Positions 10,020 through 23,338 of a stretch of DNA of 64,000 bases are shown one piece after another (the stretch's first letter is position 1; each line of letters starts with the position of its first letter). The translations under genes were made by a program, and so were the position numbers. The notes beneath the pieces are model-generated. The model ran no database searches, was not told the DNA's origin, and was given only the letters and a program-made list of their open reading frames with translations. The stretch comes from Zeus faber (Eukaryota; Chordata; Actinopteri; Zeiformes; Zeidae), in NCBI GenBank assembly GCA_960531495.1, contig OY482847.1, positions 258,528 to 322,527 of the forward strand, given 5' to 3'.

Positions 10020-12195
10020 CCCGCAAGATCAAAGCATCCAGATGTCATGGCAGAACGTCAAAAAGTAAAGGAAGCAAGCCACTCATTGGGCCAAAACCCG
10101 TCCGCGGAACAACGCGAGACCTTGAAGGAGGCCAAGCGTCTTCTCTTTGCCGAGTATGTCAAAATCAGAGGTGAGGAGCTGATGCAAAAAGTCCGCAGAG
10201 TGGAAGCTGCCCAGGGAGAACAACAGTACAGCGAATCATGGAGGGTGATCAATGAGATGTGTGGAAGGAAAAGACGGAGAGAAGGACAGGTGGCAGGAAA
10301 CAGCCCAGAGGAGAGAGTGACCACTTGGTTAACTCACTTCAGGAACCTCCTTGGCACACACCAGGCAGTGGAAGGTGCTGAGCAGGATATACCTGCAGTC
10401 CTGGGGGATCTCAACATCGATGACGGCCCTTTTACATTGCGGGAATTAGCCAAGGTCAAAGCCTCCCTGAGGCAGGGGAAAGCGGCTGGACCTGACGGCA
10501 TCCCCCCAGAGGTTATCAAGAACTGCAATCTCGATGACGTCATCTTGGAGGTCTGCAACCAGGCTCTAATGGAAAATGTCATGCCGGAAATATGGTCACT
10601 CTCACACATCATCCCGGTACCAAAATCTGGAGATCTCTCAAGACCTGACAATTACCGTGGTATAAGCCTGACCTGTATCATTGCAAAAATGTTCAACCGC
10701 ATGATACTAAACAGGATACAGAGTGCTATCAACCCTCACCTAGAGGGTCTACCCGAGCTTAGCCCAAATCCTTGCATTAAGGAAGAAGAAGAAGAAGAAC
10801 AATCTTTAATCGTCACACAGCACACCACACTACAACACATGCACGCACACACACACACACATGCACATGCTTTGGATGGTGGCCGGTGAAATGAGGCCTC
10901 TGCGTTTAACCCATCCTGGCTTGTGCTTCCGGCGGCACAGCCAGGAGCAGTGGGCAGCATTTATGGACGCGCCCGGGGACCTGGGGATGAGTGTCCATCA
11001 CTGGTCAGACGATGATGTGTGCATGTTTTTGGAGGGGGTCCCTACTGACGTTAGGTGGAGGAAACCCCATGTGTGCACGGGGAGAACATCTAAACTCCAC
11101 ACAGAGAGGCTCCTATTTGGGAGATAACCTGCCCGGAGCACGGTGCCAACAGCACCCCAGGTAACAGCGAGGAGTTCAACATCCAAACCGGAGTGCTGCA
11201 GGGAGACACCCTAGCCCCCTTCCTTTTCATTATAGTATTGGACTATGCTCTGAGACAAGCCATCAAAGGAAGGGAGCCGGAGCTCGGCTTCACTATCGCA
11301 CCCAGAAGGTCCACGAGACACCCTGCAGAAACCCTGACAGACCTGGACTACGCTGATGACATCTGCCTGCTATCTAATAACGTGAAGCAGGCACAGGATC
11401 TCCTGACCAGAGTTGAGCTAGAGTGTGCTAAGGTCGGCCTCATGCTAAATGCAAAGAAAACCGAGATCATGACCTACAACATCCCCCAGGAACACCCACC
11501 CCTAATAACAACAGAAGGCTCAGTGCTAAAAGAGGTCAATGACTTTAAATACCTGGGTGCGTGGGTCGGCTACACGGAAAAGGACCTTAATGTGAGGAAA
11601 GCACTTGCCTGGAGAGCACTTAATGGCATGACCAGTGTGTGGAAATCCAACCTCCCCCGACACATCAAGATCAGTTTCTTCTCTGCCACCATGGACTCCG
11701 TTTTCCTATACGGCTGCGAGTGCTGGACACTAACAAAGGCCCTACAGAAGTCCCTGGATGGGTGCTACACCTGAATGTTACGTGTGGTACTGAACATCAA
11801 CCAGGACGAACACATTACCAACCAATGTCTGTATGGGGCACTACCCAGTGTATCAGAGAAGATAGCAGTAAGGAGGATAAGACTAGCAGGCCATTGCCAC
11901 TGCCACCGAGAACTCCCGGCCAAAAAGCTTGTACTGTGGAAACCAACTCACTGCATCGATCAAGAGGACGTCACGCATCTACCTATGTTCAAGTTCAAGT
12001 TCAAGTTCAAGAGATTATTTGTCACATACATATACATACGGTCATACATATATATGTGGACGTGCTAAGGAAAGATGCTGGTGCGAAAAGCACAAAGGAG
12101 CTGGCCAGATGTATGGAGAAAAGGGATGACTGGAGACGCCGATGGAAGGCTCGTCAGAGGAAGACGTAGGGAGAGACCACGACCTAGCCCCAGAT
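10020..12195 (+). mobile_element. Non-LTR retrotransposon (RT region), with SINE and LINE-tail insertions
   Basis: The segment encodes a reverse-transcriptase linker and domain. Visible parts are AAGPDGIPPEVIKN, HIIPVPKSGDLSRPDNYRG (RT motif 1-2 region), then after an insertion GVLQGDTLAPFLFIIVLD (motif 4), LTDLDYADDICLLS (YADD catalytic box), LNAKKTEIMTYN and FKYLGAWVG. The end is LARCMEKRDDWRRRWKARQ. A SINE at 10768-11160 splits motif 3 from motif 4, and a Rex1-like tail at 11985-12056 splits the C-terminal part; one internal stop is at about 11772. The 5' end and endonuclease are absent. Clade uncertain (RTE- or R4-like). Confidence 0.75.
10768..11160 (-). mobile_element. tRNA-derived SINE inserted in the LINE
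   Basis: The minus-strand SINE has a core of GTGTGGAGTTTAGATGTTCT and ATGGGGTTTCCTCCACCT, the DANA/V-SINE-like central region. Its 3' end is a CA-microsatellite and a GATTAAAGATTGT tail. It matches the copies at 29140, 47600, 51360 and 52712. The tRNA head is truncated. Confidence 0.75.
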
Positions 12196-12224
12196 AAGCG
12201 GTGGAAAATGGATGGATGGATTGA

Positions 12225-12274
12225 TGGATTATTATTATTATTATTATTATTATCAATTTTATTATGATATATCA

Positions 12275-12311
<37 letters not shown>

Positions 12312-12330
12312 CATCCCCTATTGTTATTAT
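12225..12330. repeat. TTA microsatellite
   Basis: Two blocks of (TTA)n separated by about 30 bp, just past the LINE 3' end; probably grown from its tail. Confidence 0.9.
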
Positions 12331-13139
12331 TATAATGTATGCTATACAATTTGTGGTTCAAGTGTATTCAAATCGATCCACATATGAAGCAGAAATGAGT
12401 GAAAAACGATTAAAAGTAACCAAAATCTCGTGCTTTGTGCTTTACCGACACGCCAACATTTGAAAACTGAAGATGAATTGGACGCTTTGTGACATCATCA
12501 TCCAATTCAATATAAATGTGCAGGTTCTAGTTCAGAATTTACATTGGACTTACTTCATCAACATTTGTCTGTTTGAAAATGAAGACATTGTATTCCAATA
12601 TAACCAGGGCTTAATTTGTGCCAGATCCTGCTGGAACATGATGCGGGACCTCCCAGTTTGGGATGGACACCTATTTGATTTGATCCGGCACCTCCACACA
12701 AGCTGCAGAGATGTGGCTCGAGCTGTGAGCTCCGCATTCCCCCGTTTCTCCAAATAAAACAAATAGAAATAGTGTTTTTAAATTATTATTATTTAGGGCT
12801 GTACCCGACTCAGAATTTTGTCAGTGGAACCGACTTGTCCACTTTCAGGGAGCAGCCCTATTATTTTTTACTTATGTTTCCTAATTTAACGAAATAAAAA
12901 AAGCCTCGGGCGTCCAGTGCTGCGTCACGCATGACAGTTTACAATGTGCATCATACAGTGTAACCTGGTTCAATACATAATTATCAACTTAATGACACAT
13001 ATTTCATCCATCCAGTGACATGTTGTTACAGGAGGCTCCTTCCATGTCACATGGTGACTGATATTACCAAAGTAGAAACAATGGCAAAAACAGAAACTGA
13101 AGGTAAATAACTTCTTTGTTTATCTTTGTGAAGATGGCT
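12331..13139. other. Unassigned stretch with small hAT-like remnant
   Basis: No gene seen. A 70-bp piece at about 12793-12864 starts TAGGGCTGTACCCG and ends GGGAGCAGCCCTA, like the two ends of a collapsed hAT element. The remainder shows no similarity to other parts of the window. Confidence 0.4.
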
Positions 13140-13520
13140 TAGGCGCAGCAATACAGTAACACCGAACAGAAAAGCAATACAGCACAGTATGCAGTAACCC
13201 AGAACAGTGATACAGTATGCAGTACAGTATGCTACTTACAGTACAGTACAGTAAGGTAGTGGAGCCTATGTGTGTGACTCAGTGAGGACCCCTGGTGAGT
13301 TCAGCGTTAACAGTTCTTATGGCTTGATGAAGAAACTCTGTCTCAGTCTCTCTGTTCTCGCTGTGTGACTGTGGAGGCGCTTGCCCGACTGCAGCAGCTG
13401 GAACAGTCCGTTGTTGGGGTGGTGAGGATCCTTCATGATCCTGCAGCTCTGCTGCTACACCTCCTGGTGTATAAGTCCTGCAGGGAGCGGAGGGTAGTTC
13501 CTGTGGTACGTTCAGCTGAC
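13140..13520 (-). mobile_element. Rex1-like LINE fragment
   Basis: A minus-strand copy of the Rex1-like C-terminal region: DLYTRR-type, HHPNNGLFQL and the IRTVNAELTRGPH end, followed by 3' UTR. It is truncated on both sides; TTA and TAG microsatellites follow at 13533-13660. Confidence 0.75.
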
Positions 13521-13734
13521 CCCGGTACGTCCATATTATTATTATTATTATTATTATTAGTGGTAGTAGTAGTAGTAGTAGTTGTAGTATATGTATTATT
13601 GATATTATAATTATAATCATTATAATAATAATAATAATAATAATTATATTATTGATATTGGATGTATTATTATTATCCCTCTCGTGTGACTCCTGTTTCC
13701 GCCGCCAAGTGGCACTGTAGCGACCGCAGGGGAG

Positions 13735-13883
13735 CTTCCGGTTTAAGTGCAGTGAAACAGGAGTGATTCAATGTCTTCATTATATTATCATATAAATCAT
13801 AATCATTTATCATTAGATTAAATTAAACACTTTGTTCTGCTTTCTTCACATCGTGTCGAGCTGCTGCTCTTTCTGGATCTTGG
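13735..13883 (+). promoter_or_regulatory. Candidate pdpr promoter and non-coding first exon
   Basis: The coding exon 1 of pdpr starts behind a splice acceptor (18177-18178), so a non-coding first exon must lie upstream. Here CTTCCGG, an ETS/GABP site common in promoters of nuclear mitochondrial genes, is at about 13735. A good donor (CTTG|GTGAGT) follows at about 13883. The next 4.3 kb is satellite and would be the first intron. A TGACGTCA palindrome lies at 14284-14291. This is inference only; no transcript is available here. Confidence 0.35.
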
Positions 13884-14299
13884 TGAGTTTCAGAGAATTC
13901 AACTGGATCACTCAGCTGATGCTAATGCTAAGGCTAATGCTCTTCACCCTAAAGCACAGCCCTCTCGCCGTGGCTCTTCCCCACGAGCCGAGTAACCTAG
14001 TAACCATCACTAACCTACTTACATACTAACCCTCACTAACTAGTAACTCCCATACTAACCCTCTTATGCTAGGTGGCTAACTGGTTAGCATGGAGCTGAA
14101 GGTCAGAGCTCCGCTGCTATCCGCTTAGCACCCAGGCTAAAAACAAACTCATTTAAAGAGCAACTATCTTTTTTATTTTGAGTTTACAATCTTGAGTGTA
14201 TGGAGACGATGGTCTACAAAAACGTTAAAAAGGCAGAAAGTTATAAATACAAGAAACATGTCGGTTTCTTACGTTGTGGCCCGTGACGTCACGCAGGGT

Positions 14300-15020
14300 A
14301 AACCTAGTTTGACTGTGGCAGCAGCAGGTGGAGCCAGTCCCAAGTCAGGGCTAAAACTAATCCAGTCCCGGGTCAGCACTGACCCTAACCATAACCCAGT
14401 CCTAGGTCAAGGCTAACCCTAACCCAGTCTCAGGTCAGGGCTAATCCAGTCCCAGGTCAGGGCTAACCCTAACCCAGTCCCAGGTCAAGGCTAACCCTGA
14501 CCCAGTCCCAGGTCACAGCTAACCCTAACTCTAGAAGGGCCCTAGTCTGGAGGGCTAGGATTAGAAGGGGTTAGATCTAGGTCCGAGGTCCGTAGAGGCC
14601 AGTAGAAGTCAGTAGAGGCCTGTAGTGGTCAGTTGCGGTCGGTAGAGGTCGGTAGAGGTCGGTAGAGGTCAGTAGAGGTCAGTCGAGGCCCGTAGTGGTC
14701 AGTTGTGGTTGGAAGAGGTCCGTAGAGGCCAGTAGAAGTCAGTAGAGGCCCCTAGTGGTCGGAAGAGGTCCATAGAGGTCAGTAGCGGTCCGTGTAGGTT
14801 GGTAGAGGCCAGTACGGTCAGCAGTAACTAGGAGAGGCCAGTGGAGGCCAGTTAAGGTCAGTAGAGGCCCGTAGTGGTCAGCTGCGGTCAGTAGAGGCGA
14901 GTGCGGTCGGTAGAGGCCCGTGGTGGTCAGTTGCGGTCGGTAGAAGTCAGTAGAGGTCCGTAGCGGTCGGTAGAGATCAATAGAGGCCCGTAGTGGTCAG
15001 TTGCGGTCAGTAGAGGTCAG
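14300..15020. repeat. Two adjacent minisatellites
   Basis: Positions 14330-14540 are a roughly 28-bp array with CAGTCCCAGGTCAGGGCTAA and telomere-like CTAACCCTAACC parts. Positions 14575-15020 are an array of GTAGAGGTCAGTAGAGGCC-type units of 10 and 20 bp. No coding potential. Confidence 0.9.
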
Positions 15021-18000
15021 TAGGGGCCGTACATACTACTATACATACTGCTACTATACATACTGCTATACGTACTGCTACTTTACATTCTGCTACTATA
15101 TGTACTACTATGTACTGCTTGACATACTGCTACTATATGTATTACTATATGTACTGCTTTACATACAGCTACCATATATACTGCTACTATACATACTACT
15201 ATATGTACTGTTTTACATACTGCAGCTATCCATACTACTATACGTACCGCTACTATACATGCTGATACTATACGTACTACTATATATACTGCTACTATAC
15301 GTACTGCTACTATACATACTCCTACTATGCATACTATTATACGTACTGCTACTATACATACTACTATACGTACTGCTACGATACATACCGCCACTATACG
15401 TACTATTATACGTACTGCTACTATACATATTACTATACGTACTGCTACTATACATACTACTATACACACTGCTACTATACATACTACTATACATACTGCT
15501 ACTATACATACTGCTATTCATACTGCTACTTTACATTCTGCTACTATATGTACTACTATGTACTGCTTGACATACTGCTACTATATGTATTACTATATGT
15601 ACTGCTTTACATATAGCTACCATATATACTGCTACTATACATACTACTATACGTACTGCTACGATACATACCGCCACTATACGTACTATTATACGTACTG
15701 CTACTATACATATTACTATACGTACTGCTACTATACATACTACTATACATACTGCTGCTATACATAATACGATACATAATGCTATTTTACATACTAGTAC
15801 ACATACTACTATACATACTGCGACTATATGTACTGCTACTATACATACTGCTACTTTATGTACTACTATATGTACTGCTTTACATCCTGCTACTATACTT
15901 ACTGCTACTATACATACTACTATATGTACTGCTACTATACATACTGATACTATTCATACTACTATATGTACTGCTTTAAATACTGCTATACGTACTGCTA
16001 CTATATATACTACTATCAGTATTGCTATACATACTGCACTAAACCTACTGCTATACGTACTGCTGCTATAAGTACTATTATACGTACTGCTACTATACAT
16101 ATTACTATACGTACTGCCACTATACATACTACTATACATACTGCTAATATACATACTGCTAATATACATACTACTATACATACTGCTGCTATACATAATA
16201 CTATACATACTGCTATTTTACATATTACTATACATACTACTATACGTACTGCTACTATATGTACTGCTTTACATCCTGCTACTGTACTTACTGCTACTAT
16301 ACATACTACTATATGTACTGCTTTACGTACTGCTACTATACAGACTACTACTATACATACTACTATATGTAATGCTACTATACATATTACTATGCATATT
16401 GCTACTATACATACTGCTACTATACATATTACTATACATTCTACTACTATACATACTACTATATGTGTTGCTGCTATAAATACTACTATATGTACTGCTA
16501 TTATACGTGCTGCTATACAAACTATGAAACGTACTGCTACTATACATACTGCTATGCATACTGCTACTATACATACGTATACATATGTACTGCTTTACCT
16601 ACTGCTGTACGTACTGCTACTATATATATACTACTATAAGTATTGCTATACATACTACTACTAAACTTACTGCTATACGTACTGCTGCTATACGTACTAC
16701 TATACATACTGCTATATGTACCCCTGTACGTAGTGCTACTAAACATACTACTATACGTACTTCTTCTACATTCTAGTATAAGTACTGTTACTATACGTAC
16801 TGTTACAATACGTACTATTACTATACGTACTGTTACTATACGTACTGTTACAATACGTACTCGTATACATACTGGTACTATATGTACTAGTATATGTACT
16901 GTTACTTTACTTCTGTTGTTATACGTACTAGTATATGTACTGCTACTATACGTACTAGTACAGCGGTCGGGAACCTATGGCTCTTTCGATGATGGTATAT
17001 GGCTCGCAGACAATTGTGAGCTTAAATTTTTCATCACAATTAACAAGTAATGAATAATTATCCTTTGTCATTTTAAAGTAAAGTAGGTAAGAGAAATTAC
17101 AATTTTGAAAATAAAATTTAAAATATAAATGTGGCGGACAAAGGGGTGTAGTCAAGCACCCGCTGTGGACCACGGAAAGACTCCCGGGCGCCTGCCTTTT
17201 ACTCGGCACCCTGCGCCTCCCGGCTCTCTGCTCAGGCGCCACTTGTGGGAGTCTCTGCCACAATGGTTTAGGGAGGGAGACGGAGTCTTTCTGGACGTGG
17301 TGCGCTGACATGGTGAGAGTTTTATTGTTCATTTCAATATGCGGCACGCAGGCCACAATTTTATATATCACTGAGGATTATTATAATAATTGTGGATAAT
17401 AATGATCCTCTTGGGCGCAGGAGGAATGGCGTTCCACTGCTGGGCTGCTTACCAGCCCGTGCGCCGATCCCCTTTGTAAGACAGACAAACATTAAGAAAA
17501 CTCCCTGCCTCCAGTCGGACCAATCAGCTCAACACAAGTGGACAGAAATGGAAAAATGTATGTGACAAATAATCTCTTGAACTTAAACCTGTAGACCAGC
17601 TGATTCTTAAAACTTGGAATGAGCTTCCCGTCACATACCACATAAGGCAGTGTGTCAGTATTGCCGTATTGACCATGTTTGGCTCTACATACGCATGTAG
17701 CACCAGAAGTCACATCCATGCTAAAAAGAATTTCATTTATTATTGGTTAGCTACAGTATAACAACAATATTATTAAGAATAATAAAGAGACATTTATTAT
17801 ATCGCGCTTTTTTAAGTACTCAAAGATGTGTTATACGTTAAAAATGTATTTCTTACTTAAAAAAATTATTAAGTTGCATTCAATTTTATTAAATATTATA
17901 TGGCTCACAAGGAAGTACATTTCGAAATATTTTGCTTTTATGGCTCTCCCAGCCAAAAAGGTTCCCGACCCCTGTACTAGTATAAGTGCTGTTACTATAC

Positions 18001-18165
18001 GTACTGTTGCTTTACGTACTAGTATATGTACTGTTACTATACATACTAGTATATACGTACTGTTGCTATACGTACTAGTTTATGTACTGTTACTATACGT
18101 ACTAGTGTACGTACTGTTACTATACGTACTAGTATACGTAATGTTACTATACGTACCATACATAC
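15021..18165. repeat. TACTGCTACTATACA satellite
   Basis: About 2.1 kb of a 15-21-bp satellite built from TACTGCTACTATACATACT-like units, split by the hAT element at 16961-17974. It ends 12 bp before the acceptor of pdpr coding exon 1. The unit length and absence of in-frame stops give long spurious open frames on both strands, rich in Y, T and I. Confidence 0.95.
16961..17974. mobile_element. hAT-type DNA transposon with 8-bp target duplication
   Basis: The element starts CAGCGGTCGGGAACCTATGG and ends in the inverse of CAGGGGTCGGGAACC, the usual Charlie-like hAT end. It is flanked by a perfect 8-bp duplication TACTAGTA (16953-16960 and 17975-17982) taken from the satellite. Inside lie a GC-rich LTR-like insert (about 17130-17480) and a Rex1-like tail (17550-17580). 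No intact transposase frame is visible, so it is non-autonomous. Confidence 0.9.
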
Positions 18166-18184
18166 ACTTCTCTTGCAGGACACC

Positions 18185-21100
18185 ATGTGCTGCCGTGTGC
18201 CGAGCTCCAGGGCTCTGCTGCCCCAGCTGCTGCGGCCACAGGGTGGGTTCTGGACCGGCAGGGAGGCCCGCTGGGGATTCCTGACATCCTGTCGGCAGCG
18301 GGCAGGGGGAGCGGACCCCCAGGCTCCGTCCCTTCCCAGCCAGGCCCGTGTGGTGATCTGTGGGGGTGGCATCGTGGGAACCTCTGTGGCGTACCACCTC
18401 GCCAAGCTAGGATGGACTGAGGTCGTACTGCTGGAACAGGGGAGGTCAGACACCCAGTCGTAATAGTTAGGTCCCGACCCATATGTCTTGTCACCCACAC
18501 CTAGTTTAAGGGAAAAAATTTCGAAATCCGCCATTGGCTGCCAGTATTTGTGTATATTTTTTTATATATCATAATAAAATTGAATCTATATTAACAAAAT
18601 ACATATTTAGAATAATAATTGTATTCAAATAAAACCACTTTAAGCTGTTGAAATAATTAACTCAAATAACAGTAAGAAGTGATTCTTATCATAAAAAAGC
18701 ACTGGCACTCGGTCCTTTATGACATAGTACACATACGTTTAACAAATCCGAAATCAATCAAACAATTCCAGGACAGATCAGGGCCTGTCCCCTTAAGACA
18801 TTGCATTGTGGGTAATGTAGGAGCTCTGTGAGGATGAGAGCCCATACACTTGTTGCGTGTGCTGACCTTAACCTTAAAATTTGAAATTTACCTTAGGAAG
18901 AGGTTATGGGTGGGAGTCATGTCTAAACACTACAGAGTGACCGAGTCCATGCCGCACACTGGACACGGTCCAACTGGACATTCTCAATCAGAATCTCTAC
19001 ATTTATAGTAAATAATATGATGACATCATAAAGTATCTTACAGTAAATCTCGTCTCCTTCACTTGAGAACAGACGTATGACGTCTGACCAACTGTATATT
19101 TTGGGTCAAAGTTGCTCGGTTTTTCGCTAATATCTGCTCCGTATGTGGATCGATGTGGATGAAATTTAGACCACGAGATCCTTGTGACATAGTGGTTAAA
19201 ACAAAACCTCAACTGTCTATCTAGCCTACGCCAAAGTATGTCTTCCAGATAGTTTTAGCTGGGTTGGACATATTTCGGATTGGTGTACTCGCACGTCAGT
19301 CTTTTTTTTTTTTTTCGCCATGAAATTTATTGAACCGTGTCTGTAATATCCATCTAAATTTGGTCGGTTTTTCAATATTATCTTCACCGTATGTGGATTG
19401 GGTTGGATGAAACTTCAACCATGAGTGTTTTGTGACTGCGCAGTTCAAACAAAACATAAACCATGTTCATGTGTTATGCAGAAGTTGGTTTTCCAGATAG
19501 TGTTAGGCTTCAAATTTCAGAGAATATTTCCAAATTTTTCCTCTAACAATGGGGTTCCAGCCCTGCAGGCTCTACCCCTAAATAAAGCTGCAGGCAGTAA
19601 TACACAGGGTCCAGTTTAGTTGTGTTGGGTGTGTTTTACAGTTTCCCAGGTTCTCTGAAACACAGCACGATTTTCCGAGTTTACTTGAACCCAGCATGGG
19701 CTTCACCTAGTCACGCGGAGCAACCACAATGCGGTCTACACGCCTCAACCCTCCTGTCTTTAAAACAACTGTCCATGTTATCTTGTAAAGCAGAACTTGT
19801 CACTGTTAGAACTCACGTGTTGTTTGTGGAAATAGAGCTGCACTCTCAGTGATAGACAGGTGACCTTTTGGTGCTGGTTAATGATGACATAATGATGCAG
19901 TGACCCCTAATATGCAAACCACTGCACGAATGTACTTTAAATTATAAAATAAATATTATAAATACTTTAAATCCTAAATATAATATTAGAGAAGTTGCAT
20001 CATAATGAATGTGGGCACGGTTCACTGACAAATGAAGGAACTGAGACATTTGGCCAGTTGGAGTGTGAGTGAGCTTTTTCCTCTGCCGCTGTTGTTGTTA
20101 AATCAGTGCAACAGTGAAGTCCAGACCTTACTAAGTGCTTGTGATTTTAGAACAAGCGTGCAGATCTGACGACACCCTCATTAAACTGGACTATAGGGTG
20201 TGGGTGGTTCTGCAGGATGTGGATGGTGGTGCAGGATGTGTTGCTGCAGGGTGGTACAGATTGTGGGTGCTCACAGTGTCTCTGGGGGCAGGTTGGGTGC
20301 AGGGACAACCAGGCTCTGCGCCGGTATCGTCAGCGTGGCCAAGCCCATCTCCATCGAGTGCCAGATGGCGGACTACTCCAACAGCCTGTACCTGCAGCTG
20401 GAGCAGGAGACTGGCGTTAGCACAGGTACCACATTAACACGAGTTCCAGATTAGCACAGGTTCCATGTTAGCACAAGTACCAAGTAAGTACAGGTACCAA
20501 GTTAGCGCTGGTACCACGTCTGCAAGGGTACCATGTCAGCACAGGTACCAAGCTAGCACGGGTACCAAGTTATCAGGGGTACCAAGTTATCAGGGGTACC
20601 ACGTTAGCACTGGTATGATGTCAGCACCGGTAACAAGGAAGCACGGGTACCAAGGTAGCATTTACATTACATTTACATTTAGTCATTTAGCAGACGCTTT
20701 TATCCAAAGCGACTTACAAGGGAGAATAACATTCAGCTACATTGCGACAGAGATTGGTGTAACAACAACATTCGTGTAACAATAAATACTGCAAGGTGGT
20801 GCTATTGTAGGTTAGGACAGGAGGTACTCACTGAAGAGCTGGGTCTTCAGGTGCTTCTTAAAGACAGAGAGGGAGGTCCCCGCTCTGGTCATTTTTGGCA
20901 GCTCGTTCCACCAACGTGGAACTACAAATGAGAATAACCTGGATTGCCGTGGCTGTATGGCCGGCAGAGCCAGGCGACGCTCATTTGACGAGCGCAGCAT
21001 CCGGGGGGCAACATGTGCTCTTACAAGAGCATTTAAGTAGGCGGGAGCATTCCCAGCAATCACTCTGTAGGCCAGCATCAGAGACTTGAACTTGATGCGG

Positions 21101-23265
21101 GCGGCTACAGGTAACCAGTGGAGCTCGATGAGCAGCGGAATGGGTATCACGTTAGCAAGGGTACCAAGTCAGCACGTGTACCAAGTTAGCATGGGTACGA
21201 CATAGCAAGCATAATGCAGCCAGGTTTATAATATAAATACGAACAACAAGACCCTAACGTAATACGTGTGTATATTTTAGTTAGTGTGTATTATATGTGT
21301 ATGACAGGTAGCACTGTGTGTATTTCAGGTAGTACTAAGTGTTTTACAGATAGTAATGTGTGTATTTCAGATAGTACTGTGTGTATCTCAGATAGTACTG
21401 TGTGCATTTTAGACGGTACTGTGTGTATTTCAGATAGTACTGTGTATTTCAGGTAGTATTGTGTGTTTTTCAGATTGTATTGTGTATTTCAGGTAGTACT
21501 GTGTGTTTTTCAGGGTATGTCCAGACTGGCTCTCTTTGTCTAGCCCAGAACCAGGACCGCTTTCTGTCCCTGAAGCGCCTCGCGTCTAGACTCAGGTTAG
21601 GGACAGTTTGAGGCTTTGAACTACACAGTGACAAGCTGCTGACAAACTACTGACACACTACTGACAAGCTGCTGACAAGCTGCTGACACTCTACTGACAA
21701 ACTGCTGACTCACTACTCACACACTATTTACAGACTACTGACAAGCTGCTGACACACTACTGACAAACTGCTTACACACTATTGAAAAATTGCTGACACA
21801 CATCTCACACACTACTCACACACTACCGACAAGCTGTTGACACACTTCTGACACACTACTGACAAACTGCTGACAAACTGCTGACAAACTATTGACAAAC
21901 TATTGACACACTGCTGACACACTGCTGACACACTGCTGACACACTGCTGACAAACTGCTGACAAACTACTGACAAACCACTGACACATTACTGACACACT
22001 GCTGACAATCTATTGACACACTACTGACGCACTACTGACACACTGCTGACACGCTACAGACACGCTGTTGACACACGACTGACACACGACTGACAAACTG
22101 CCGACAAACTGCTGACACGCTACTGACACGCTACTGACACGCTTCTGACACTCTTCTGACACGCTGCTGACACACTACTGACACAATGCTGACACAGTAC
22201 TGACACATTGCCGACACATTGCCGACAATGCTGACACAATGCTGACACAATGCTGACACAATGCTGACACAATGCTGACACAATGCTGACACAATGCTGA
22301 CACAATGCTGACACACTACTGACACAATGCTGACACACTACTGACACATTGCCGACACTACTGACACAATGCTGACACACTACTGACACACTACTGACAC
22401 AATGCTGACACACTACTGACACAATGTTGACAGGATCTGGGCCCTAGCCTCATTACAACCCCCCCCCCCATTAACCCCCCCACCCCCCACAGGGTGATGG
22501 GTATTAGCTGTAGCATCATGAAGCCTAAGGACATAGCGAAGCTCCACCCTCTGGTTAACATCCATGACCTGGTGGGGGCGCTGCACCTCCCTGGAGACGC
22601 CGTCATTTCTCCCCCTGATGTCAACAGAGCGCTGGCTGTGGCTGCAGCAGGACAAGGTCAGTCCAAGCTGGTGCAAGCTGGTGCAAGCTGGTCTGGGCTG
22701 GTCATAGCTGACCAGACTATTCCAAGTGTAGCGGGGTTCATTCTGCGTAGTGTATTGTGAATTGAGACACTATGAAGACTGGGTAGATGATGGTGTATTG
22801 ATTAGCATCTGCTGGAATCTGTATTAGAAGAATATTGACACAATGATTAATATACAGGTCACTCATCAGGATGCTCTACTGCGCCTGTTATTCACCAACA
22901 ATACTACTCTCAATACAGGACAGCGGTGGAAATCTTGTAAACTGTGCAGCTCTCACCATAGAAAACCACTGGGCCACAACATGTGCAGAGAATACCTGAG
23001 AATGTGTGTGTGTGTGGTCCAGGGGTCCAGATCCTGGAGCGTACCACCGTGCAGCAGGTGGTGGTTGAGAAAGGTCGTGTGACGGCGGTGGAAACGGACC
23101 GCGGCTCCATCCAGTGCCAGTACTTTGTCAACTGTGCTGGGCAGGTGAGTCCAAGCGAAATTCAGTCCTTCTGATCCACTACTGATCAGATCATAGTTTC
23201 TTCCGTTCCAGACTCCACACGTTTCTTTAAAATCAGAATAAAATATGTCTAAAAATTTGAATATT

Positions 23266-23338
<73 letters not shown>

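Noticed and set aside
15001-16664. Long Tyr/Thr/Ile-rich ORFs
   Set aside because: They are readings of the TACTGCTACTATACA satellite.
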